Source: Streptomyces alfalfae
GTDB lineage: Bacteria > Actinomycetota > Actinomycetes > Streptomycetales > Streptomycetaceae
DNA length: 64,000 nt
Direction: 5' to 3'
Assembly: GCF_004127445.1 (NCBI RefSeq)
Contig: NZ_QEXM01000029.1
Location: 1-64,000, forward strand
Below are positions 11,778 through 19,917 of this stretch, piece by piece; position 1 is the stretch's first letter; each line of letters begins with the position of its first letter. Made by a program: the position numbers and the translations under genes. The notes under the pieces were generated by a model that saw only the letters and a list, made by a program, of their open reading frames with translations, was not told the DNA's origin and made no database searches.

Positions 11778-12087
11778 GGGCAGGCCGTCGGTACGGCGGC
11801 GCTGCGCCGACCGGGCAGGCTGTCGGCTCGCGGCGCGCTGGGCCGCCGGAAGGGGTGTCGGCCGGAGGGCACCGCGTCGTCCGGCAGGCTGTCGGCACGC
11901 CGGCCACCGCTCCGGCCGGGCGGGCTGTCGGGACGTCAGGCACCGCGCCGCCGGACAGGTATTCGGCCCGCCGACCGCTGCGCCACTGCGCCACTGCGCC
12001 ACTGCGCCGCTGGGCCACTGGGCCACTGGGCCACTGGGCCACTGGGCCACTGGGCCAGGCTTTCGGCATGACGGCCACCGCACCACC
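11778..12087. repeat. 35-bp tandem repeat array, seven units, interrupted
   Basis: Units begin at 11778, 11813, 11848, 11883, 11918 and 11953 with exactly 35-bp periodicity, each starting like GGGCAGGCTGTCGG followed by 21 less conserved bases ending near CCGCC. A seventh unit resumes at 12053-12087 after an 8-bp repeat array. The period is not a multiple of three, so it is not a coding repeat. It lies between the DHFR-like gene promoter and the zinc-ribbon gene. Confidence 0.75.
11981..12052. repeat. Octanucleotide tandem repeat, nine units
   Basis: Three copies of CGCCACTG, one CGCCGCTG and five GGCCACTG in perfect 8-bp register, followed by GGCCAGGC. Such an array is prone to copy-number change by slippage. 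It interrupts the 35-bp array. Confidence 0.85.
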
Positions 12088-12540
12088 GGCCATCCGTGCC
12101 GCCCCGCTTGCCGCTCGGGCTACGCCCGCGAGCCGAGCGTCCACCGCTTTCGCTGCGACCCGCGAGATCCAGTCGCCAGCCGCAAGCGACGCCGCCGCCC
12201 TGAGTGGAGCCGTGCGCGACCAAGAGCCCCACGGCTCCTCACTTCTCCTGCGGCCGTCGACCGGGGTCGGCGCCCGTGACGCATGTCGTCCGGGGCGAGA
12301 ACACGTGACGGCGCGCAGCGCGGGGCGATGCGGGGCTGCTACCGCCGCCCCCCGGGACATCAGCAGCGGACCATGCCCGGCCCTGCCGTGACAGCGGCAC
12401 CGGAACCGTCCTCGCGCCGAGGGCCACGCACCGACAAGACTCGTGAGCGCCACCGCACTCGCCCGCCGCGCAATGCCTCGCGGTGCTTCGGTGGGCCGGG
12501 GGCGGGGACGGCCTCGCTGGGCCGGTGGCCCCACGGCCCG
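12088..12540. other. Gene-free stretch downstream of the repeats
   Basis: About 450 bp with no frame showing normal codon bias, no ribosome site and no recognisable RNA. Long open frames on both strands are Arg/Ala/Pro-rich translations of GC-rich sequence. With the repeats, this makes 0.87 kb without a gene between 11671 and 12540. Confidence 0.6.
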
Positions 12541-12768
12541 CTACGTGTCCGCGCGGTACAGCTTGATCTCGCGGTTCACGAAGAGGTGCACATAGCCGCA
12601 CCGCCAGCAGATCAGCCCGGTCGCCGTCTCGTCGGCCCAGGCCAGCTTCATGAACTCCATGCCGAAGCTGTTCAGCTTCACGTCCCGTTCGCGGAACCTC
12701 TCCGAGCCGCAGACCTGGCAGTTGATCCACATCTCCCCGATGGCGGCCTTCACCGGCTTGGCGGCCAT
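12541..12768 (-). CDS. Small zinc-ribbon protein
   Basis: 75 residues from the ATG at 12768, chosen because GGGGAG lies just upstream; an in-frame ATG 16 codons earlier lacks a good site. Two CxxC knuckles, INCQVCGSERF and LICWRCGYVHLF, would bind one zinc. Between them are ERDVKLNSFGMEF and WADETATG. Similar short proteins are common in actinobacteria as possible nucleic-acid or protein-binding factors; no function is known to me. It is monocistronic, between the repeat region and the MFS pump gene. Confidence 0.8.
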   Translation of the reverse strand: MAAKPVKAAIGEMWINCQVCGSERFRERDVKLNSFGMEFMKLAWADETATGLICWRCGYVHLFVNREIKLYRADT

Positions 12769-12819
12769 GGCTCTCCCCGTCCCTCGGCTGTCCCCGTCAC
12801 CGACGGCGCTGGTCATACG

Positions 12820-12849
12820 CCGACGCCCCGAGGCTACCCGGGGCGTCGG
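12820..12849. terminator. Hairpin terminator after the MFS gene
   Basis: CCGACGCCCCG and its exact complement around an 8-nt loop, 19 bp beyond the MFS stop on the minus strand and upstream of the zinc-ribbon gene. Confidence 0.7.
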
Positions 12850-12868
12850 TCATGATCCTGCGGTGGTG

Positions 12869-14563
12869 TCAGCTCTGCGGCTGCGGCTCGGCCGCCTTCC
12901 GGGGCGCGGGCTCGTCCGAGGTCTCCGGAGCCGTCTCGTCCCGCCCCTTCCGGGGCAGCAGCACCGCGACGAGCACCGTGCCGACGCCGAGGATCGCCGC
13001 GCCGACCAGGCTGGTGTGGGAGACGGCGTCGGAGAACGCCGAGCCGACCGCGTCGGCCATCTTGTGGGCGCCCTGCGCCAGTTGCTCGGCCTGGCCCTTC
13101 AGTTGGGCCGCCTGCTGCTGCGAGCCGGCGTGGGCCGCCTTCTCGGCCGTCGCGCGGGCCTGGTCGCCGATGCCCTGGGCCACCGCGTAACCGGCGCCCA
13201 CCGAGTCCTGCGCGGTGTCCAGCGTGCCGTCGGGCAGCTTGGCGCCGGAGGCCTTCGCCGCGTCCGCGAGGTTCGAGGAGTACGAACTGGCCAGCACCGA
13301 GCCGAGGATGGCGATGCCGAGCGAGCCGCCGAGTTCGAGGGACGTGTCGTTGACCGCGCCGCCGACGCCGAGTTCCGACTCGGGGAACGCGCCCATGATC
13401 GCGTCGGTGCAGGGCGAGAGCGCCAGGCCGATGGCGAGGCCGAGAACGATCAGCGGGGCCACGAAGTCCCCGTACGTGGACCCGGCGTCCACCTGCGTGA
13501 GCAGCGCGAGCGCCACCGTGCCCGCGACCATGCCCGCCGACACGGTGATCTTCATGCCGATGCGCGGGGTGAGGAAGCCGGTCAGCGCCGAGCCGACGAA
13601 GACCGCGCCCGCGAGCGGCAGCATGCGCGTGCCGGTCTCCAGCGGGTTGTAGCCGAGGACGAACTGCAGGTGCTGCGTGAGGTAGTAGAACGCGCCGAAG
13701 ACCGCGAGGAAGAACAGCGCCACCGCCAGGTTCGAACCCGCGAAGCGGCGGTCGAGGAAGCGGCGGACGTTCAGGATCGGGTGCGGGTGGCGCAGCTCCC
13801 AGCCGACGAAGGCCAGCAGGCCGACGCCCGCGACGACCGCCGCCGAGATCGCCTTGGCGTCCCAGCCGAAGTGCGGGCCCTGGATGATCATGTAGATCAG
13901 CGCGCCGGTCCAGACGACGGAGAGCAGGCCGCCGACGTAGTCGATCCGGTTGGAGTGCCCGGCCTTGGACGGCGGGATGAGCACGAAGGCGCCGAGGATG
14001 GCGAGGACGGCCACCGGCACGTTGATCAGGAAGGTCGACGCCCAGCCGTGGTCCTCCAGGAGCGCGCCCGCGACCAGCGGGCCCGCCGCGATCGCGAGGC
14101 CGGCGGTGGCGGTCCACAGAACGATGGCCTTGGCCCGCTCCGCGCGCGGGAACGTCGCCGCGAGCAGGGACAGCGTGGCGGGCATGATCATCGCCGCGCC
14201 GAAGCCCATCACGGCGCGGGCCGCGATGACCCCCGTGGAGCTGTCGACGAGGGAGCCCGCGACCGATCCGGCGCCGAAGACGACGAGGCCGAGGACGAGC
14301 GCGCCGCGACGGCTGTACTTGTCGCCGATCGCGCCGAGCAGCAGCATCAGCGCCGCGTACGGGACGGTGTAGCCGTCGATGACCCACTGGAGGTCGGAGC
14401 TGGAGAGGCCGAGGTCCTTGGTCATGTCGGGCGCCGCCACGGTCAGCGCCGTGTTCGCCATGACGATGATCAGCAGACTCAGGCAGAGCACCCCCAGCGC
14501 CCACCAGCGGCGCCCGTACGGCTGCTCCATCTTCTCGACCGGTTGCTTCATGACGAGCGCCAC
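12869..14563 (-). CDS. MFS drug efflux transporter, DHA2 (14-TM) family
   Basis: 564 residues from the GTG at 14563, which has AAAGGGTGAGG just upstream; an ATG four codons later is possible. It resembles the EmrB/QacA group: WWALGVLCLSLLIIVMANTA in TM1, the LQWVIDGYTVPYAALMLLLG segment, DKYSRRGALVLGL (motif A) and the motif-C-like region IAAGPLVAGALLEDHGW. The last 60 residues before TM14 contain a Gln/Ala-rich helical segment (AGSQQQAAQLKGQAEQLAQG). The product is a proton-driven exporter of hydrophobic or cationic compounds. It is divergent from a TetR gene with palindromic operators between them, so it is very likely repressed by that protein. Confidence 0.9.
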   Translation of the reverse strand: MALVMKQPVEKMEQPYGRRWWALGVLCLSLLIIVMANTALTVAAPDMTKDLGLSSSDLQWVIDGYTVPYAALMLLLGAIGDKYSRRGALVLGLVVFGAGSVAGSLVDSSTGVIAARAVMGFGAAMIMPATLSLLAATFPRAERAKAIVLWTATAGLAIAAGPLVAGALLEDHGWASTFLINVPVAVLAILGAFVLIPPSKAGHSNRIDYVGGLLSVVWTGALIYMIIQGPHFGWDAKAISAAVVAGVGLLAFVGWELRHPHPILNVRRFLDRRFAGSNLAVALFFLAVFGAFYYLTQHLQFVLGYNPLETGTRMLPLAGAVFVGSALTGFLTPRIGMKITVSAGMVAGTVALALLTQVDAGSTYGDFVAPLIVLGLAIGLALSPCTDAIMGAFPESELGVGGAVNDTSLELGGSLGIAILGSVLASSYSSNLADAAKASGAKLPDGTLDTAQDSVGAGYAVAQGIGDQARATAEKAAHAGSQQQAAQLKGQAEQLAQGAHKMADAVGSAFSDAVSHTSLVGAAILGVGTVLVAVLLPRKGRDETAPETSDEPAPRKAAEPQPQS

Positions 14564-14674
14564 CGAAGCCTCACCCTTTCGACCCTGTTCCCTGCGGATG
14601 TTTCGTCTGTCGCGCGCCTGCGCAGCCGTCGCGCGGCCGTTCCGCCATCGCGTTCTCGCACAGCCGGCGCGCGC

Positions 14675-14737
14675 TTGCACAGCGCTGTGCAAATACACAC
14701 CATTGTGCAAGTTACGCCATTGCACACCAGTGTGCAA
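14675..14737. promoter_or_regulatory. TetR operators between MFS and tetR genes
   Basis: Two 18-bp palindromes, TTGCACAGC/GCTGTGCAA at 14675-14692 (perfect) and TTGCACAC-CA-GTGTGCAA at 14720-14737, start 45 bp apart. Between them is a partial copy (ACAC..TTGTGCAA, 14696-14710). This is the expected arrangement for a TetR repressor controlling both divergent genes. Confidence 0.75.
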
Positions 14738-14784
14738 AATCGGTACGGGACGGGCCGCCCCGAGCCGCGTGCAGAATGGAGGCC

Positions 14785-15375
14785 ATGAGCCGAGCCGACG
14801 CCAACCGCCGCCGCATCCTGGAGGTCGCCCTCGCCGAGCTCCTCCGCGATCCGGAGGCGTCGATGGACCAGATCGCGCGGGCCGCGGGCGTCGTGCGCAG
14901 GACCGTGTACGGCCACTTCCCCAGCAGGGAGGCGCTGATCGGCGCGCTCATCGACGGCGCCGTGGAGGACGTCGCCGCGGCCCACGCCTCGGGGCGGTCG
15001 CGGTCGGACGACCCGGCCGAGTCGCTCGCGCACTCCATGGTCGCCGTCTGGGAGATCGCCGACGGCTACCGCCTGCTCGTCGCCCTCGCGCAGCGCAGCG
15101 TCGCGATGGAGGGCATCCGGCAGCGCCTCGCCCCGGTGCGCGAGCAGTGCGTGAACGTGCTGCGGCAGGGCCTCGACGACGGGTCGTTCACCTCGTCGCT
15201 GCCGCCCGCCGCCCTCGCGTACGTCCATGAGCAGCAGCTCTTCGGCCTGATGGAGGCCGTCAACGACGGTCTCCTTCCCCCCGCGGACGCGGGCCGGGCC
15301 GCCGCGTCGACCGCCCTGTTCTCGGCGGGCGTCCCCGCGGCGCGGGTGCGGGAGATCATCACGGCGCTGACCTAG
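14785..15375 (+). CDS. TetR-family repressor of the divergent MFS pump
   Basis: 196 residues if started at 14785 (GGAGG immediately upstream), 199 if at the ATG at 14776, which has no site. The HTH is DQIARAAGVVRRTVYGHFPSREALIGAL at residues 32-60. The C-terminal helical domain (QRLAPVREQCVNVLRQGLDDGSF, AALAYVHEQQLFGLMEAVNDG) would bind the inducer, probably a pump substrate. The adjacent operators and the divergent transporter support local autoregulation. The gene ends before a 19-bp-stem terminator shared with the convergent dctA gene. Confidence 0.88.
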   Translation: MSRADANRRRILEVALAELLRDPEASMDQIARAAGVVRRTVYGHFPSREALIGALIDGAVEDVAAAHASGRSRSDDPAESLAHSMVAVWEIADGYRLLVALAQRSVAMEGIRQRLAPVREQCVNVLRQGLDDGSFTSSLPPAALAYVHEQQLFGLMEAVNDGLLPPADAGRAAASTALFSAGVPAARVREIITALT

Positions 15376-15456
15376 CCCGCCCCCGGCCACCCGAAGCCCG
15401 ACACTCGGACCCCGGACACACGAAGCCCCCACACGCGAAGCCCGGACACACCGAAA

Positions 15457-15516
15457 GCGGGGCGCCGCCCGCGACACGGCAGCACATCGGCTGCTGCGTC
15501 GCGGGCGGCGCCCCGC
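15457..15516. terminator. Very stable bidirectional terminator between tetR and dctA
   Basis: A perfect 19-bp stem (GCGGGGCGCCGCCCGCGAC and complement, 15457-15475 and 15498-15516) with a second 5-bp stem inside the loop. It separates two convergent genes. The 70 bp before it carry short degenerate direct repeats of the CGAAGCCC type. Confidence 0.85.
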
Positions 15517-15533
15517 GGGGGATGCGGGGCCGG

Positions 15534-16937
15534 CTACACCTTCGCCGGCTCCTTGCCGCCCTCGCCCCGCGGCTCCGGCGCGGCGGCGGGCCGCTGCGCG
15601 GCCACCGGCTCGGGGCCGTGTCCGTCGTCGATCAGCGTCCGCTCGTCGAAGGGCAGCTCGCCCGCGAGGACCGCCGCGACCCGCTCCTTGTCGACCTCCT
15701 TGGTCCAGGTGCCGATCAGCAGCGTGGCCACCGCGTTGCCCGCGAAGTTGGTGAGGGCGCGGGCCTCGCTCATGAAGCGGTCGACGCCGATGATCAGGCC
15801 GACACCGTCGACGAGGGCGGGCTTGTGGGACTGCAGGCCGCTCGCGAGGACCGCGATGCCCGAGCCGGAGACGCCCGCCGCGCCCTTGGACGCGATCATC
15901 ATGAAGAGCAGCAGCGAGATCTGCTCGCCGATGCCGAGCGGCTGACCCATGGCGTCGGCGATGAAGAGCGAGGCCATGGTCAGGTAGATCATGGTGCCGT
16001 CGAGGTTGAACGAGTAGCCGGTCGGGACGGTGATGCCGACGACCGGACGGCTGACCCCGAGGTGCTCCATCTTCGCGATGAGCCGCGGCAGCGCGGACTC
16101 CGACGAGGAGGTGGACAGGATCAGCAGGAACTCACGGCCCAGGTACTTGAGCAGCTTCAAGAGGTTGACCCCGGTGATGACCCTGACCAGCGTGCCGAGC
16201 ACGACCAGGATGAACAGCGCGCAGGTGACGTAGAACCCGATCATGATCGTGGCGAGCGCCTTCAGGGCGTCCACGCCGGTCTCGCCGATGACGGCGGCCA
16301 TCGCGCCGAACGCGCCGATCGGGGCGGCCCACATGATCATGCCGAGTACGCGGAAGACCAGCTTCTGGATGTGCTCGATGCCGCGCAGGACGGGCTCGCC
16401 GGAGCGGCCCATGGCCTGGAGGGCGAAGCCCACGAGCAGGGCCACGAGGAGCGTCTGGAGCACCTCGCCCTCGGTGAAGGCGGAGACGAGCGTCTTCGGG
16501 ATGATGCCGAGCGCGAAGTCGACGAGGCCCTCGTTCGCCTCGTCGGCGGCCGTGTGGCCCGCGCCCTTCACCGACTCGGTGAGGTCCATGCCCGAACCCG
16601 GGTGCAGGATGTTGCCGACGAGCAGGCCGATGGCGAGCGCGACGACGGACATCGCCATGAAGTAGGCGAGCGCGAGCCCGCCGACCTTGCCGACCTTGGC
16701 GGCCTTGCGGACCGAACCGACGCCGAGCACGATCGTGCAGAAGATGATCGGCGAGATCATCATCTTGATCAGGTTCACGAAGCCGGTGCCGACCGGCTTG
16801 AGCTCCTTGGCGAAGTCCGGCCAGATGAAGCCGACGGCGATGCCGAGCAGCACGGCGCCGATGACGGCGATGTAGAGGTAATGCGTGCGGTCCCGCTTGA
16901 CGGCGGGTGCCTTCTGCGGGTCGGCCGTGCTGGTCAC
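15534..16937 (-). CDS. dctA: C4-dicarboxylate transporter, DAACS family
   Basis: 467 residues. Family signatures are STSSSESALPRLIAKME (hairpin HP1 serine motif), SFNLDGTMIYLTMASLFIA (TM7 NMDGT-like motif), IASKGAAGVSGSG (HP2) and VDRFMSEARALTNFAGNAVAT (TM8). It should import succinate, fumarate and malate with cations; glutamate-type substrates are less likely given the DctA-like sequence. The C-terminal 45 residues are a polar Pro/Glu-rich tail. The divergent two-component system is of the class that senses C4-dicarboxylates or citrate, so it probably activates this gene. Confidence 0.92.
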   Translation of the reverse strand: MTSTADPQKAPAVKRDRTHYLYIAVIGAVLLGIAVGFIWPDFAKELKPVGTGFVNLIKMMISPIIFCTIVLGVGSVRKAAKVGKVGGLALAYFMAMSVVALAIGLLVGNILHPGSGMDLTESVKGAGHTAADEANEGLVDFALGIIPKTLVSAFTEGEVLQTLLVALLVGFALQAMGRSGEPVLRGIEHIQKLVFRVLGMIMWAAPIGAFGAMAAVIGETGVDALKALATIMIGFYVTCALFILVVLGTLVRVITGVNLLKLLKYLGREFLLILSTSSSESALPRLIAKMEHLGVSRPVVGITVPTGYSFNLDGTMIYLTMASLFIADAMGQPLGIGEQISLLLFMMIASKGAAGVSGSGIAVLASGLQSHKPALVDGVGLIIGVDRFMSEARALTNFAGNAVATLLIGTWTKEVDKERVAAVLAGELPFDERTLIDDGHGPEPVAAQRPAAAPEPRGEGGKEPAKV

Positions 16938-17258
16938 GGGGGCCCTCCTTGAACGACGACGTCGGCGTTGGTGGTGCCTGGTGGCGCCTGCGGTGCGTGC
17001 GGCTCACGTCCTGGGGCGGTGTACCTCGGCGATGCCCTCACCGATGTCTCATCGGTGTCCCGGGGATCCCGGCGACTATCTCCCGGCCTGTGTGTCCGGT
17101 CACGCTTGCGTTCATTTAGTTCGCACTTATACGACCCTCGGTTCACTGATGCACCGCCGGCCCCTCGGGCCCGGGCGTACGCCGGCCGCACCGGAGAGCC
17201 GGCCGCGCGGGGCCGCCGCGCCGATACGATCACTTGTACGAAGAGGCAGACTTGCACC
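16938..17258. promoter_or_regulatory. Divergent dctA / sensor-kinase control region
   Basis: 321 bp without a gene. It contains the perfect inverted repeat CACCGATG-TCT-CATCGGTG (17039-17057), then a CCGGGATCCCGG-like palindrome (about 17060-17073), both suited to a response-regulator dimer. TACGAT (17225-17230) is a possible -10 for the kinase gene. AT-rich sequence around 17113-17140 may hold the core promoter for one of the two genes. Confidence 0.5.
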
Positions 17259-19118
17259 ATGTCCCGCACCCGTCCGACCGGCCGCAGCCGCCTTCCGCGC
17301 AGCCTGGCGGGCCAGCTCTTCGCCATGCAGATCGTGCTGGTGACCGCCGTGGTCGCGGGGTGCGCGCTCTTCACGTATCTGAGCGACAAGCACCAGGCCG
17401 AGGAGGGCGCGCGCAACCAGGCCACCGCGGCGGCCCGCGCGGTCGCGGACTCCCCCTCGGTACGGGAGGCCATCGCCGGCGACGACCCGTCGGCGCGGCT
17501 CCAGCCGTACGCGGCCCGGGTGCAGCGGCACACCGGCGTCGACTTCGTCACGATCATGGACCCGCGGGGCATCCGCTGGACCCACCCCGACGAGCGGCGC
17601 ATCGGCGAGCGCTTCCTCGGCCACACGGCGGACGCGCTGCGCGGGAAGACGTTCTCGGAGACGTACACCGGCACGCTCGGCCCGTCCGTGCGGGTGGTCA
17701 CGCCGATCAGGGCGGGCGACACCGATGAGGGGCGGATCGTCGGGCTCGTCAGCGCCGGCATCACCATCGAGGAGATCACCGCCAAGGCGCGCGGCCAGCT
17801 CCTGGCGCTGCTCGGCGTCGCGGCGGCGGCGCTCGTCATCGGCGGCATCGGCACGTACGTCATCAACGCCCGGCTGCGGCGCAGCACCCACGGCATGAAC
17901 GCCACCGAGCTGAGCCGCATGCACGACTACCACGAGGCGGTGCTGCACGCGGTGCGCGAGGGACTGCTGATGCTGGACGGGCAGCGGCGGGTCGCCCTCA
18001 TCAACGACGGCGGCCGGGAGCTGCTCGGCGTCCGAGGCGACCCCGTCGGGCGCAACGTCGCCGAGCTGGGGCTGCCCGTGCCGCTCACGGGGGCGCTCCT
18101 GGCCTCCGAGCCGCGGGTGGACGAGCTGCATCTGACCGCCGACCGCCTGGTCGTCGTCAACACCTCCCCCGTGACGGGCGGCGAACGCCGGGGCACGGTG
18201 GTCACCCTCCGTGACCACACGGAGCTCCAGGCCCTGGCGGGCGAGCTGGACTCGGAGCGGGGCTTCACCCGGGCGCTGCGCTCGCAGGCCCACGAGGCCG
18301 CCAACCGGCTGCACACGGTGGTGTCCCTGATCGAGCTGGGCCGCGCCGACGAGGCCGTCGACTTCGCCACCGCCGAACTGGAACTGGCGCAGGCGCTGAC
18401 CGACCAGGTGGTGGCCGCGGTGAGCGAACCGGTCCTCGCGGCGCTGCTCCTCGGCAAGGCCGCGCAGGCCAACGAGCGCGGGGTCGAACTCGTCGTCTCC
18501 GACGACAGCAGCATCGACGACGGCATGCTCCCGGCGGGCCTCTCCGCCCGCGACCTGGTCACCGTCCTCGGCAACCTCATCGACAACGCGGTGGACGCGG
18601 CCCAGGGCTCACCGTCGGCCCGCGTCACGGTGACGGCCCGCGCCGACGGCCGCGGCCTCCTCCTGCGCGTCGGCGACACGGGCCCCGGGGTGCGCCCCGC
18701 CGAACGGGAGTCGGTCTTCGAACGCGGCTGGTCCACCAAGGCGGCGACGGGCCGGGGCCTTGGCCTGGCCCTGGTCCGCCAGACGGTGGCGAGGAACGGC
18801 GGCGACCTGGCGGTGCGGGAGTCGCCCGAGGGAGGAGCCGAGTTCGAGGTGACCCTGCGGACACCCGCCGGGCCCACCCCCGCCCGGCACCGCCCGGCCG
18901 CCGGGCCCCGGGACGACGCGGCGGAAGCCGCGGAGACCGACGGAGAGCCGTACGGAGAACGGTGCGGAGACCGGGAGGGAGACGGAGCGATGGGAGCACG
19001 CGACGGCGACGGGGAGAGATCCGGGCCGGAGCCCGGAGCCCACCGGCCCGGAGGCCGGGCCGGCACGGAGGCCGCCGCGAAGCCCGGCGGCAGCGGCGCC
19101 CGCGGAGGTGCGCGGTGA
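17259..19118 (+). CDS. Sensor histidine kinase, CitA/DcuS/DctS type
   Basis: 619 residues from the ATG at 17259 (the frame is open further upstream without support). TM1 is at about residues 18-42, an extracytoplasmic PAS-like sensor at 43-178, TM2 at 180-202, a cytoplasmic PAS at about 215-320, then the phosphoacceptor His345 in RSQAHEAANRLHTV, typical of the CitA/DpiB subfamily. The ATPase domain has LGNLIDNAVDAAQG, VGDTGPGVRP and GRGLGLALVRQTV. The sensor region (RIGERFLGHTADALRGKTF) is like citrate/C4-dicarboxylate sensors. The last 70 residues are a low-complexity polar tail. It overlaps its response regulator by 4 bp and is divergent from dctA, the likely target. Confidence 0.9.
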   Translation: MSRTRPTGRSRLPRSLAGQLFAMQIVLVTAVVAGCALFTYLSDKHQAEEGARNQATAAARAVADSPSVREAIAGDDPSARLQPYAARVQRHTGVDFVTIMDPRGIRWTHPDERRIGERFLGHTADALRGKTFSETYTGTLGPSVRVVTPIRAGDTDEGRIVGLVSAGITIEEITAKARGQLLALLGVAAAALVIGGIGTYVINARLRRSTHGMNATELSRMHDYHEAVLHAVREGLLMLDGQRRVALINDGGRELLGVRGDPVGRNVAELGLPVPLTGALLASEPRVDELHLTADRLVVVNTSPVTGGERRGTVVTLRDHTELQALAGELDSERGFTRALRSQAHEAANRLHTVVSLIELGRADEAVDFATAELELAQALTDQVVAAVSEPVLAALLLGKAAQANERGVELVVSDDSSIDDGMLPAGLSARDLVTVLGNLIDNAVDAAQGSPSARVTVTARADGRGLLLRVGDTGPGVRPAERESVFERGWSTKAATGRGLGLALVRQTVARNGGDLAVRESPEGGAEFEVTLRTPAGPTPARHRPAAGPRDDAAEAAETDGEPYGERCGDREGDGAMGARDGDGERSGPEPGAHRPGGRAGTEAAAKPGGSGARGGAR

Positions 19119-19798
19119 TCCGCGTGCTCGTCGTCGAGGACGACCCCGTGGCCGCCGACGCGCACGTCCTCTACGTCAACCGTGTGCCCGGCTTCGAGGC
19201 CATCGAGCGGCCCGCCCACTCCGCGGCCGAGGCCCGCCGCACCCTCGAACGCACCCAGGTGGACCTGATCCTCCTCGACCTGCACCTCCCCGACGGGCAC
19301 GGGCTCCAGCTCGCCCGTTCGCTGCGCGCCACCGGGCACCCCACGGATGTCATCGCGGTGACGTCGGCCCGCGACCTCGCCGTGGTCCGCGAGGGCGTGT
19401 CGCTCGGCGTCGTCCAGTACGTCCTGAAGCCCTTCACCTTCGCCACTCTCCGCGACCGCCTCACCCGGTACGCGGAGTTCCGCACGGCCGCCGCCGAGGG
19501 CGAGGCCACCGGCCAGGACGAGGTGGACCGCGCCCTCGCCACGCTGCGCGCGCCCGGCCCCGCCGCCCTGCCGAAAGGGCTCAGCGGGCCCACCCTGGAG
19601 CGCGTCGTCCGCACCCTGCGCGACGCTCCCGAGGGCCTGACGGCCACCGCTGCGGCCGAGACGGCGGGGCTCTCCCGCATCACCGCCCGCCGCTACCTGG
19701 AGCACCTGGTCGACACCGCGCGCGCCGCCCGGAGCCCCCAGTACGGCCATGTCGGACGCCCCGAACTGGTGTACCGCTGGCTGCCCTCGGGGGAGTGA
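19115..19798 (+). CDS. Response regulator, CitB/DcuR type
   Basis: 227 residues from the GTG at 19115 (GGAGG at 19103-19107; GTGA overlap with the kinase stop). The receiver domain has the acidic pocket EDD (residues 8-10), phosphoacceptor Asp55 in LILLDLHLPDG and Lys105 in YVLKPF. The output domain is an HTH of the CitB/DcuR kind (EGLTATAAAETAGLSRITARRYLEHLVDT). It is cognate to the kinase just upstream and probably binds palindromes in the dctA intergenic region. Confidence 0.9.
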   Translation: MIRVLVVEDDPVAADAHVLYVNRVPGFEAIERPAHSAAEARRTLERTQVDLILLDLHLPDGHGLQLARSLRATGHPTDVIAVTSARDLAVVREGVSLGVVQYVLKPFTFATLRDRLTRYAEFRTAAAEGEATGQDEVDRALATLRAPGPAALPKGLSGPTLERVVRTLRDAPEGLTATAAAETAGLSRITARRYLEHLVDTARAARSPQYGHVGRPELVYRWLPSGE

Positions 19799-19829
19799 AC
19801 CGGCGCGCCTCCAAGCGGCGGCACAGGCA

Positions 19830-19859
19830 TTGACCTTGCTCGGAGCACGCCCTTACGTT
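19830..19859 (+). promoter_or_regulatory. HrdB-type promoter of the sugar ABC operon
   Basis: TTGACC (19830-19835), 18-nt spacer, TACGTT (19854-19859). Transcription would start near 19866 and give a leader of about 50 nt with AGGAGGT at 19904-19910. No clear operator dyad was seen around it. Confidence 0.55.
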
Positions 19860-19917
19860 CACCGGGCAGAGTCCCGCGCGGCGACCCGGCCGCGTCGGCC
19901 CGTAGGAGGTCGTGCCC

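Noticed and set aside
11778-12087. CRISPR array
   Set aside because: The repeats are directly adjacent with diverging halves, not identical repeats with unique spacers, and no cas genes are near.
11734-12534. 266-codon frame on the minus strand through the tandem repeats
   Set aside because: Its repeats (AQWPSGPV-like) come from an 8-bp DNA array read across frames; no start site and atypical composition.
11671-12540. Degraded insertion sequence
   Set aside because: No transposase fragment, terminal inverted repeats or target duplication could be seen.
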